Assembly (NCBI RefSeq): GCF_012034245.1
Contig: NZ_JAATEO010000019.1
Location: 62,001-126,000 of the forward strand
Reading direction: 5' to 3'
From: Micromonospora thermarum
GTDB lineage: Bacteria; Actinomycetota; Actinomycetes; Mycobacteriales; Micromonosporaceae
Length of the DNA stretch: 64,000 nt
Each line of letters opens with the position of its first letter. The first letter of the stretch is position 1. Positions 57,050-64,000 of the stretch are shown one piece after another. The position numbers and the translations under genes were made by a program. The notes under the pieces were generated by a model, which worked only from the letters and a program-made list of their open reading frames with translations, was not told the DNA's origin and searched no databases.

Positions 57050-57726
57050 ATGACGGCACTACCGGTCGAGACGTTGGACACGACGCTGGTGTCTCCGGCG
57101 GACCGGTTCCCGCTGTGGTTGGCGATGTCGGACGACGTCTCCGCGCCGATCAGTTTCACCAGTGAGCACGCGCACGACTTTCGCGGCCGCGCCCGGCTGG
57201 TCGGCCTCGGCGACATCGCGGTGACCCGCTTCCGGTACCAGTCCCTCGTCGGCCGCACCTCACGACTCATCCGGCAGGGCGACCCGGGGGTCTACCAGAT
57301 CGCCCTCCCGTACGCCGGCTCCCGCGCGATCAGCGCCCGCCGGCGCGACCCGGCCATCCCCAACGGCGACTTCACCCTCATCGACTGGGGTCGCCAACAC
57401 GACCTCTCCCACATCATCGGGGCGGAGGGGCAGGAGCCGGCGGCCCACCTCGACGCCGAGGAGGAGACCGTGGCACAGTCGATCCGCCGGCGCCGGCTCG
57501 AACGCTGCCGGCACGACCTGCTCGCGCCCCTGCTGCGACAGCTGCCGGTGCACCAGGTCGCCCGCCGGTGGGGTTCACCGACCCGGCCCACTTCAGCCGT
57601 GCCTTCCGCGCCGCGTACGGCATGAGCCCGGCGGCGTACCGGGAGCGACACGACCCGTCCGCCGCGGAAGGATCCCGCTCCCGGCAGACCCGATCCGACA
57701 CCGCCGAACCGGAGGGACCATGCTGA
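57050..57726 (+). pseudogene. Decayed AraC-family regulator, tandem paralog of the next gene
   Basis: The N-terminal ~120 residues match the ligand-binding half of the intact paralog at 57720-58709 (DRFPLWL, AHDFRGRARLVGLGDIAVTRFRYQSL). The sequence then jumps to the HTH region (AEEETVAQSIRRRRLERCR), losing about 150 residues. A one-base loss near 57573 (WGF, TDPAHFSRAFRAAYG in the next frame) shifts the end. It stops at 57726, inside the next gene's start. Confidence 0.85.
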
Positions 57727-58709
57727 CGCCGACGATCGTGGACACGGAGCAGGTGGCGGCGGCCGACCGCTTCGGGATGTGGCTGGACCTGGTGGCGCGT
57801 ACGGCGGCGCCGCTGCGGATCCACTCCGCGCACGCCCACGACTTCACCGCCCGGGCCGAGCTCATCGAGCTCGGTCCGATCCAGGTCGTCAACTACCGCT
57901 ACCCGTCGCTCGACTGCTTCCGGACGCCCAAGCTCGTCCGGCAGTCCGATCCCGAGATCTACCTGCTGGCGCTGACCACCGCGGGCGCCAGCGCCGCCGA
58001 ACAGGAGGGCCGGCGCAGTGCCGGCCACGCCGGCGAGTTCACGTTCTACGACGGTTCCCGACCGCACGAGGTGCACCACCAGGGGGACGACGGTGGCCGG
58101 GAAGCCGCCCGCTCGATCGTCGCGATCCTCCCGCACGCGGCGCTGCCGCTGCCGTCGCAGCGCCTGACTCCCCTCCTCGGTGGCCGGATGCCCGGCACGG
58201 AGGGGGTCGGCGCCCTGCTGGCCCAGTTCCTCACCCAGATCGCCACCCATCCGGAGCAGTACCACGCGGCGGACGCCGGCCGGCTCGGCACCATCGGCCT
58301 CGACCTGGCCACCACCCTGCTCGGCCGGCACCTGGTGTCGGAGGACGCGATCCCCTCGGAGGTACGCCGGCGGGCCCTCGTCACCCAGGTGCAGGCGTAC
58401 ATCCAGCAACGCCTCGGCGATGCGGCGCTGAGCCCCCAGGCCGTCGCCGACGCCCACCACATGTCGCTGCGCTCGCTGCACCGCCTCTTCGAGGCCGAGG
58501 AGACGACCGTGGCGTCGTACATCCGTGGGCTTCGGTTGGAGCGCTGCCGGCGCGACCTCGCCGACGTCGCGCTGCGCCGGCAACCCATCCAGGCCATCGC
58601 GGCACGCTGGGGCTTTCCCGACAAAGCACACTTCAGTCGGTTGTTCCGGAGCGTGTACGGAACGACCCCGCAATCCTGGCGGGAGTCGGCCGGGGATAGG
58701 CACGGATAG
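57720..58709 (+). CDS. AraC-family transcriptional regulator
   Basis: This 329-residue regulator has an N-terminal AraC-binding-like domain (about 15-200: AADRFGMWLDLVARTAAPLRI, HDFTARAELIELGPIQVVNYRYPSL). The C-terminal AraC HTH pair (about 225-325) includes LSPQAVADAHHMSLRSLHRLFEAEETTVASYIRGLRLERCRRDL and AARWGFPDKAHFSRLFRSVYGTTPQSWRE. It is an intact tandem copy of the upstream pseudogene, so duplication was followed by decay of one copy. Its target is unknown; the ABC permease remnant may mark a lost target operon. Confidence 0.92.
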   Translation: MLTPTIVDTEQVAAADRFGMWLDLVARTAAPLRIHSAHAHDFTARAELIELGPIQVVNYRYPSLDCFRTPKLVRQSDPEIYLLALTTAGASAAEQEGRRSAGHAGEFTFYDGSRPHEVHHQGDDGGREAARSIVAILPHAALPLPSQRLTPLLGGRMPGTEGVGALLAQFLTQIATHPEQYHAADAGRLGTIGLDLATTLLGRHLVSEDAIPSEVRRRALVTQVQAYIQQRLGDAALSPQAVADAHHMSLRSLHRLFEAEETTVASYIRGLRLERCRRDLADVALRRQPIQAIAARWGFPDKAHFSRLFRSVYGTTPQSWRESAGDRHG

Positions 58710-58887
58710 GCAACCGCACGGCGTCCGCGGTCAACCCGCCCGGGGGACACTGGACACCGAAGCGGCCGCCCCCTCCGGACGCCATGCCGGCGCGGGCGGC
58801 CCGCCGAACGGGGGCCGTGGCGGGGCGCCCGTCGCCGTGACGGCGGCGGGCGGTCGCCCGGCGGTACCCCGGCCGGCCTCCTGATCT

Positions 58888-58931
58888 CCGGCTCCGCCGC
58901 TGCCACCCCCAGGGGCCACCGGCGGAGCCGG
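58888..58931. terminator. Bidirectional hairpin terminator
   Basis: Perfect 12-bp arms CCGGCTCCGCCG and CGGCGGAGCCGG with a 20-nt loop abut the topoisomerase stop, between convergent AraC and topoisomerase genes. The rest of the 222-bp spacer shows nothing recognisable. Confidence 0.75.
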
Positions 58932-59915
58932 TCAGGCCTCTTCCAACAGTTCCAGCACAGCCCGCTCGGCCTCCTCGCGCGGTGTCCGCGGGTCGACCGG
59001 CGCGACCACACCGTCGTGGTAGAGGTCCACCACGCGCGGGTCCACGTAGGACGCGCGTGCCACCGTCGGCGTGTTGCCGAGCAGTTCCGCCACCTCCCGC
59101 ATGACGGCGGCGACCGCCCTCCGGCGTGCGGTGACCGACCGCTGCCGGCCGACGGTGGCCAGCTCGGTGGCCGCCAGCACGGTGGCGTGCCAGGTACGGA
59201 AGTCCTTCGCCGTCATCTCGCCGCCGCTGGCGTCGCGCAGATACTCGTTGACCTCGTCGCTGCGCACGTCCCGCCAGTCCCGGCCGTCCCAGTACCCGAA
59301 GAGGCGGTCGGCGGCCCGGCGGCGGCGCCGCAGGTTGGTCAGCACCCGGCACAGTTCCGGATCCTCGATCCGGCGGACCTGCTCGATGCCGCCCTTGGCC
59401 GGGAACTCGAACACCACGCAGCCACGGCGGGAGCGGGCGTGCTCCGGGCGCAGGGTCGACACGCCGAAGGTGGGGTCGTCCCCGGAGGCGTACTGGTCGT
59501 TGCCGACCCGGAACATGCCCATGTCGAGCAGCCGGGCCACGGTCGCGAGGACCCGGTACCGGTTCAGTCCCCGGCCGTCGAGGTCGTGCGCGATGCGCTC
59601 GCGGAGCTTCGGCAGCCGGTGGGCGACCTCCAGGACGTGGTCGAACTTCGCCTCGTCGCGCTTGCGCCGCCACTCGGGGTGGTAGAGGTACTGTTTGCGG
59701 CCGGCGGCGTCGATGCCGGTGGCCTGGATGTGCCCGTTCGGGTACGGCGAGATCCACACGTTCTGCCAGGCGGGCGGGATCACCAGGTCTCCCAGCCGCG
59801 CCAACTGCTCCGGGTCACGGACCTGCTCGCCCGCCGGGTCGAGAAACACCCAGCCCTCGCCGCGCCGGCGGCGTCCGTACCCCGGCCTGCCCGGATCGCT
59901 ACGCCGCAACCGCAC
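58932..59915 (-). CDS. DNA topoisomerase IB (poxvirus/eukaryote-like type)
   Basis: This ~327-residue type IB topoisomerase relaxes supercoils through a 3'-phosphotyrosine. The N-terminal domain has WVFLDPAG, LVIPPAWQNVWISPYPNGHIQATGIDAAGRKQYLYHPEW. The catalytic core has RYRVLATVARLLDMGMFRVGN, TAKDFRTWHATVLAA (His/Arg/Lys region) and the probable nucleophile Tyr in ARASYVDPRVV. The GTG start lies within the 3' end of the glycosyltransferase gene (17-bp overlap), so it belongs to the minus-strand cluster by position, although its function seems unrelated. Confidence 0.92.
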   Translation of the reverse strand: MRLRRSDPGRPGYGRRRRGEGWVFLDPAGEQVRDPEQLARLGDLVIPPAWQNVWISPYPNGHIQATGIDAAGRKQYLYHPEWRRKRDEAKFDHVLEVAHRLPKLRERIAHDLDGRGLNRYRVLATVARLLDMGMFRVGNDQYASGDDPTFGVSTLRPEHARSRRGCVVFEFPAKGGIEQVRRIEDPELCRVLTNLRRRRRAADRLFGYWDGRDWRDVRSDEVNEYLRDASGGEMTAKDFRTWHATVLAATELATVGRQRSVTARRRAVAAVMREVAELLGNTPTVARASYVDPRVVDLYHDGVVAPVDPRTPREEAERAVLELLEEA

Positions 59916-60852
59916 CGGTCGTCCGCACCGCCTGTTCCACCTCGTCCACGGCGGCCAGCACGTCGTCCACACCGACGGCCGCCAACGTCGGGTGGATGCC
60001 TACCCCGTCCCACCTGGGCCAACCGTGTCCGTCGGCCCACAACACCCGGTGATACGCCCGGTCGGGTGGTGGGCCCCACTGGGCGGGGGAGGCCGGGCCG
60101 AAGAGGAGGACCGAGGGGGTGCGGTAGGCGGTGGCGAGGTGGGCGATGCCGGTGTCGCCGCTGACGAGGAGTCGGGCGTGGGCGACGAGGGTGGCGAGGT
60201 GGTGCAGGTCGGTGCGGCCGGCGAGGATCGCGTCGTCGGGGAGCCCGGCGAGATGGGCGACGCGCCGGGCGAGGGGCGCTTCGGCGGCGTTGCCGGTGAC
60301 GACGACGCGGTGGCCGGCGGCGGTGAGGTGGCGGGCGACGGCGGCGAACCGCTCCGCCGGCCAGCGCTTCGCGGGGATCTTGGAGCCCGGGTGCACCACG
60401 CTCACCTCGGCGGGCAACGTCCCGAGTGGTGGTCGGGTGAGGGTGAGGTCGGTGCGGTCGGTGGGGATGCCGTACCAGGCCAGCAGTCGGCACCAGCGGT
60501 CGACCTCGTGGTCGTCGGGTCGCCAGGGTGGGCCGTCGTGGTGGTCGGCGTCGGGGTTGGCGAAGGCGAGCAGCCGGCCGGGTCGGGTGGCGGTGAGCAT
60601 CCGGTGTGACTGGGGGCCGCGCCCGTGCAGGTTCACCGCGACCTCCGGTCGCCCGACCGACTGATCGAGTCGCCCGAGCCCGTCGGCCGGCACCAGCCGG
60701 TCGACCGCCCTCACCAGGTCGACCAGCGGGGTGAGCCAGGCCGGGGCGGCCAGGGCGAGTTCCCGGCCGGGGTGGGCGCGGCGCAGGGCGCGTAGCGCCG
60801 GGACGGCGGTGGCGAGGTCACCGACGCCGAGGGCCCGCAGGACAAGGATCAC
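59899..60852 (-). CDS. Glycosyltransferase family 9 (heptosyltransferase-like)
   Basis: This is a 317-residue GT9 protein, the family of ADP-heptose:LPS heptosyltransferases. Landmarks are ILVLRALGVGDLATAVPALRALRRAHP at the N-terminus, VVHPGSKIPAKRWPAERFAAVARHL (donor domain), and VSGDTGIAHLATAYRTPSVLLFGPASPAQWGPP. Its linkage to gmhA and hldE supports a nucleotide-heptose donor, although the organism has no LPS. The start overlaps the SDR stop by 4 bp. Confidence 0.92.
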   Translation of the reverse strand: MILVLRALGVGDLATAVPALRALRRAHPGRELALAAPAWLTPLVDLVRAVDRLVPADGLGRLDQSVGRPEVAVNLHGRGPQSHRMLTATRPGRLLAFANPDADHHDGPPWRPDDHEVDRWCRLLAWYGIPTDRTDLTLTRPPLGTLPAEVSVVHPGSKIPAKRWPAERFAAVARHLTAAGHRVVVTGNAAEAPLARRVAHLAGLPDDAILAGRTDLHHLATLVAHARLLVSGDTGIAHLATAYRTPSVLLFGPASPAQWGPPPDRAYHRVLWADGHGWPRWDGVGIHPTLAAVGVDDVLAAVDEVEQAVRTTGAVAA

Positions 60853-61535
60853 GGGTACGAGGACTCCTGCTCGGCGCAGACCACGATCTCGCGTACCGCG
60901 CAGCCGGCGGGCTGGGACAGGGCGAACAGGACCGCGGCGGCGGTGTCGGCGGGATCGTTGAGGATCGCGTCCGGACCCGGCTTGTACTTCGCGTCCCGCT
61001 CGTCGAAGAACGCGGTGCGCATGCCACCGGGGATCAGCAGGGTCACCCCGACCGTGCCGGCCAACTCGGCGGCCAGCGCGCGGGTGAACCCGACCACCCC
61101 GAACTTCGCCGCGCAGTACGCCGTCGCGTCACTGACCGCCTTCACCCCCAACGTCGACGCGACCGTGACGATCCGACCCCGGGACGCCTCCAGGAAGGGC
61201 AGGGCCGCCCGGATGACGGCGGCGGTCGCCAGCAGGTCCACCGCGACGATCCGGTCCCAGGTCTCCCCCGGCACGTCCGCCAGGCGGCCGGGCACGTCCA
61301 TCCCGGCGGCCGTCACCACGGCGTACAGGCCACCGGCGCGTTCGGCGAGCTGCCGCGTGGCCGCCTCGGCGCCCCGGGTGTCCGCCAGGTCGCACTCCAC
61401 CCACGGCACCCCGTCCGCCGGCGCCTGCCGGTCCAGCACCACCGGGCGCCCGCCGGCCCGGGCGACGGCCGCGACGACGGCCGCACCCAGCCCGCTCGAC
61501 CCGCCGGTCACCAGGACCGTGGATCCGGTGTTCAT
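60849..61535 (-). CDS. Short-chain dehydrogenase/reductase of the heptose cluster
   Basis: This 228-residue classical SDR has TGGSSGLG cofactor loop (about 10-17), Asp in LDRQ for adenine binding, and catalytic Ser in VTVASTLG with YCAAK. It is not an HldD-type epimerase, which is an extended SDR of about 310 residues. It could oxidise or reduce a sugar nucleotide or a downstream product. ATGA-type overlaps couple it to hldE upstream and GT9 downstream. Confidence 0.9.
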   Translation of the reverse strand: MNTGSTVLVTGGSSGLGAAVVAAVARAGGRPVVLDRQAPADGVPWVECDLADTRGAEAATRQLAERAGGLYAVVTAAGMDVPGRLADVPGETWDRIVAVDLLATAAVIRAALPFLEASRGRIVTVASTLGVKAVSDATAYCAAKFGVVGFTRALAAELAGTVGVTLLIPGGMRTAFFDERDAKYKPGPDAILNDPADTAAAVLFALSQPAGCAVREIVVCAEQESSYP

Positions 61536-63049
61536 CGCGTCCCCTCCGCCGGGTGGGACACGGCCGTCGCGCCGGGCGGCGCGCAGCCGAGCCGGTCGGC
61601 GGCCGGCACCGTGTCGCTCAGCCGGGAGGCGCCGGCGCTCCGCTCCCGCGCGGCGGCGATCATCTCGGTGGTCGAGCGCCCGTCCAGGTACGGCACCACG
61701 ACGGTGTGCCCACCCCAGCGGCGCAGGAGCTCCGCCTCCGGCAACGCCGGCTCGCCGCCCCCGGTGGCGTAGTCACCGCCCTTGACCCAGATGTCCGGCC
61801 GCAGCCAGGTCAGCGTCGCGTGCGGCGTCGACTCGTCGAAGATCATGACCGCGTCGACGCAGCTCAGCGCCGCCAGCAGGCGGCTACGGTCGCTTTGGGA
61901 CATCACCGGCCGCTCGGGGCCCTTGAGAGCGGCCACGCTCGCGTCGGAGTTCAGGCAGACCACCAGGCAGTCACCGAGTTGCCGGGCGGCCTGCAACGTC
62001 GCCACGTGACCCGCGTGCAGGAGATCGAAGCAGCCGCCGGTGGCCACGACAGTGCCGCCGGCCGCGCGTACCTCGGACACCACCGCGGAGGCCGCCGCCA
62101 CGCCGATGCGTTCGCCCGCGACGCCGGACACCGCGGGCGGCAGGACTCGGGCCGGCGGGGGCAGCACCGACGCCACTCCCCCGTCCGCCACGTACGCGGA
62201 GGCCTCCGCCACCGCCTCCTGCACCGCCTCCGACACCAGCGCGCCCCGGGCCAGGGCGAGGGTGGCCGTGGCCGCGAACCGGTCCCCGGCCCCGCAGGTG
62301 TCCCCCTCGGCCGTCATCGGCGCCGGTACCACCAGCGGCGTCGACCCGGCGTGACAGAGCAGCGCGCCGTCCCCGCCCAGCGTCACCGCCACGGCACCCG
62401 CCCGCCAGCGGCGCCGCAGGCCCTGCGCGCCCCGCGAGGCCATGGCCAGGCGCGTCGCGCCGGGCTGCACCTTGGCCAGCTCGCGGACCTCGGACTCGTT
62501 CGGCGTGGCCAGGTGGACCCCGGGCACCGCCGCCGGCCCCCGGGGGTGGGGGTCCCAGACCACGGGTGCCCGCGTCGCGGCCAGCGCCGCCCGCAGCGCG
62601 GGCTGCCGGGCCACGCCGCGACCGTAGTCGCTGACCAGCACCGCGGAGGCGTTGGCGATCACCCGTAGCACCGCGTCGGACGGCGGCCTGGGCTCCCCGG
62701 GGGCGCCGCCCCGGTCGTGGCGCAGCAGGACCCGGCCCCGGGCCCGCAGCCGGACCTTCTCCGGCGTGCCGCCGGCCAGCCCGAGCGCGTACACCTGGAC
62801 ACCGGCCGCGGTGAGCAGCGAGCTGAGCCGGGCGCCGCCGGCGTCGTCGGCGAGGGCGGTCACCAGGACGACCTCGGCGTCCGGCGCCGCCGCCGCGAGC
62901 GACGCGGCCAGGCCGGCGCCGCCCGGCCGGTCGGTGTACGTGGTCTCGTCCAGCACGGGCACGGGCGAGTCCGGGCAGAGGCGGTTCACCACCCCTTCCA
63001 CGTCCCGGTCCAGCAGGGTGTCACCGACCACCACCACGGGTCCCCTCAC
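61532..63049 (-). CDS. hldE: Bifunctional HldE: heptose 7-phosphate kinase / heptose 1-phosphate adenylyltransferase
   Basis: The 505-residue fusion has an N-terminal ribokinase-like kinase (about 1-310) with VVVGDTLLDRDVEGVVNRLCPDSPVPVL, RPGGAGLAASLA and the anion-hole/base GAGDRF. The C-terminal cytidylyltransferase-fold domain (about 335-475) has GGCFDLLHAGHV at 338-349 and LNSD, RSRLLAAL. It turns D-glycero-D-manno-heptose 7-phosphate into ADP-heptose, with the phosphatase GmhB between the two steps. GmhB is not in this window. Confidence 0.95.
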   Translation of the reverse strand: MRGPVVVVGDTLLDRDVEGVVNRLCPDSPVPVLDETTYTDRPGGAGLAASLAAAAPDAEVVLVTALADDAGGARLSSLLTAAGVQVYALGLAGGTPEKVRLRARGRVLLRHDRGGAPGEPRPPSDAVLRVIANASAVLVSDYGRGVARQPALRAALAATRAPVVWDPHPRGPAAVPGVHLATPNESEVRELAKVQPGATRLAMASRGAQGLRRRWRAGAVAVTLGGDGALLCHAGSTPLVVPAPMTAEGDTCGAGDRFAATATLALARGALVSEAVQEAVAEASAYVADGGVASVLPPPARVLPPAVSGVAGERIGVAAASAVVSEVRAAGGTVVATGGCFDLLHAGHVATLQAARQLGDCLVVCLNSDASVAALKGPERPVMSQSDRSRLLAALSCVDAVMIFDESTPHATLTWLRPDIWVKGGDYATGGGEPALPEAELLRRWGGHTVVVPYLDGRSTTEMIAAARERSAGASRLSDTVPAADRLGCAPPGATAVSHPAEGTR

Positions 63050-63068
63050 GCTTCCCCCCTCATCGCGC

Positions 63069-63782
63069 CTAGACCTGCGGCCCGCCGTCCAGCACCACCT
63101 CGACCCCGGCTCGCACCGGGCCGGCCGCCGGCGCGGCCGGCGGGTCGGCCGGTGTACCTGTCGTACCCGAGACCGCCGCCCCGACCCGTGTCCCGGCCGG
63201 CGCGGCGAGGGCCGCCGGCAGCGCCCGCTCGACGTACTCGCAGAGCACGTGGCTGGAGACCAGGTGCAGTTCCTGCACCACCTGGCTGTCCGGGGAGTCG
63301 ACGGCGAGCGTCTCGTCGCAGAGGTCGGCGAGGGGGTTGGGGGCGGGGCCGGTGAAGGCCCAGCAGCGCAGTCCGGTGTCGTGGGCGGCGTGGGCGGCGT
63401 GCAGGAGGTTGGGGCTGGTGCCGCTGGTGGACAGCAGCAGGAGGATGTCGCCGTCGCGGCCGTGGGCGCGGACCTGGCGGGCGAAGACCTCGTCGTAGCC
63501 GTAGTCGTTGCCGATGGCGGTCATGGCGGAGGTTTCGGCGTGCAGGGCGATGGCGGACAGGGGTTGGCGGTCGTCGCGGAGTTTCCCGACGAGTTCGGCG
63601 GTGAGGTGCTGGGCCTCGGCCGCGCTGCCACCGTTGCCCGCCACCAGCAGCCGCCCGCCGTCCACGAGCCGGTGGGCGAGCGTCTCGCCCCACCGCGCCA
63701 GCAGGTTCTCGCACCGCCGGTACGGCAGCAGGGCCGCGGCCAGGTTCGCCAGGTGGACGTCGAGCGGCGACCGCCCCGTCAT
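63069..63782 (-). CDS. gmhA: GmhA, sedoheptulose 7-phosphate isomerase
   Basis: This SIS-domain isomerase commits sedoheptulose 7-phosphate to heptose biosynthesis. The core (about 1-185) has LLVAGNGGSAAEAQHLTAELVGK, LHAETSAMTAIGNDYGYDEVFARQV, LLLSTSGTSPNLLHAA and the active-site His/Glu region QVVQELHLVSSHVLCE. A C-terminal ~50-residue Ala/Gly-rich tail is extra and unusual for GmhA. Its ATG overlaps the upstream glycosyltransferase stop as ATGA. Confidence 0.95.
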   Translation of the reverse strand: MTGRSPLDVHLANLAAALLPYRRCENLLARWGETLAHRLVDGGRLLVAGNGGSAAEAQHLTAELVGKLRDDRQPLSAIALHAETSAMTAIGNDYGYDEVFARQVRAHGRDGDILLLLSTSGTSPNLLHAAHAAHDTGLRCWAFTGPAPNPLADLCDETLAVDSPDSQVVQELHLVSSHVLCEYVERALPAALAAPAGTRVGAAVSGTTGTPADPPAAPAAGPVRAGVEVVLDGGPQV

Positions 63783-64000
63783 CCGGCCACCACCCGGCTG
63801 GCCCGACCGACGGCGGCCACCTCGCCGTAGACCTCCGCCAGCCGTTCCGCCGTGGCCGCCCAGGAGTACCGTTCGCGGGCCCGCTCCCGGGCGGCGGTCG
63901 CGTACGCGAACCGGCGGATCCGGTCCTCCAGCAACCTCTGGACGGCGGTACCGAGAGTCCGCGGGTCGCGCGCCGGCACCAGGTCACCGGTGACCCCGTC
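63779..64000 (-). CDS. Glycosyltransferase family 4 (C-terminal end, runs off the right edge)
   Basis: The last ~73 residues of a GT4-type glycosyltransferase read D-G-V-T-G-D-L-V-P-A-R-D-P, the typical end of the donor-binding domain, followed by the closing helices RYSWAATAERLAEVYGEVAA. It is the upstream member of the heptose cluster seen here and is translationally coupled to gmhA. The catalytic part and start are outside the window. Confidence 0.85.
   Translation of the reverse strand, partial: DGVTGDLVPARDPRTLGTAVQRLLEDRIRRFAYATAARERARERYSWAATAERLAEVYGEVAAVGRASRVVAG

Noticed and set aside
1..64000. tRNA, rRNA or CRISPR loci
   Set aside because: No T-loop/anticodon-like clusters, rRNA segments or regularly spaced repeats were seen when reading both strands; a covariance search could confirm this.

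Overview
The window is chromosomal DNA from a very high-GC actinomycete, most likely Micromonospora or a close Micromonosporaceae relative. I infer this from the uniform GC-rich codon use, the phosphatidylinositol-mannoside genes, the DUF5753/DUF397 regulator pair, the F420-dependent oxidoreductase and the actinobacterial DUF families. No tRNA, rRNA, CRISPR array or complete transposon was seen.

Left part (1-28200). This is the conserved actinobacterial block secD-yajC-ruvBAC ... yebC ... pdxT-pdxS-membrane protein-pimA-PIM acyltransferase-pgsA, all on the minus strand. It is split by two foreign-looking insertions. The first (4251-19602) holds 3-hydroxybutyrate dehydrogenase with a PucR-like regulator, a TetR/MFS pair, a five-gene branched-chain amino acid ABC operon, a PLP enzyme and dnaE. 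The second (21083-22995) holds an FMN reductase pair and a divergent XRE regulator. RuvB carries a 336-residue intein in its Walker A motif. The intein has the hallmarks of class 3 (Pro1, Trp/Cys/Thr triad) and an intact-looking LAGLIDADG endonuclease.

Middle part (28453-50342). It contains an EF-G2-type paralog, HIT and thrS, a YcnI-like protein, an ADP-ribosylglycohydrolase, a two-component system, an adenosine-deaminase-family enzyme with a trans-aconitate methyltransferase, a cold-shock protein, and a three-gene envelope cassette (holin-like/DUF3618/DUF4235). These are followed by an MscS channel, a DUF1206 protein, a lipoprotein, a class V PLP enzyme with a GNAT protein, and a GH3 hexosaminidase.

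Right part (50524-64000). It contains an F420 oxidoreductase, an XRE(DUF5753)-DUF397 pair divergent from a set of four small genes (two of them cysteine-bearing), RecQ with a C-terminal Tudor-like tail, and decayed remains of an ABC permease and an AraC regulator beside an intact AraC paralog. It ends in a tightly overlapping minus-strand cluster: glycosyltransferase, gmhA, hldE, SDR, GT9 and topoisomerase IB. That cluster implies a heptose-containing glycan in a Gram-positive bacterium.

Non-coding structure is prominent. Two related 55-bp palindromes lie between convergent gene pairs, a 164-bp imperfect palindrome lies at 41247-41410, and many strong hairpin terminators are present. The best candidates for something little described are the RuvB class 3 intein, the dispersed palindrome family, and the small-gene set at 51876-54197.
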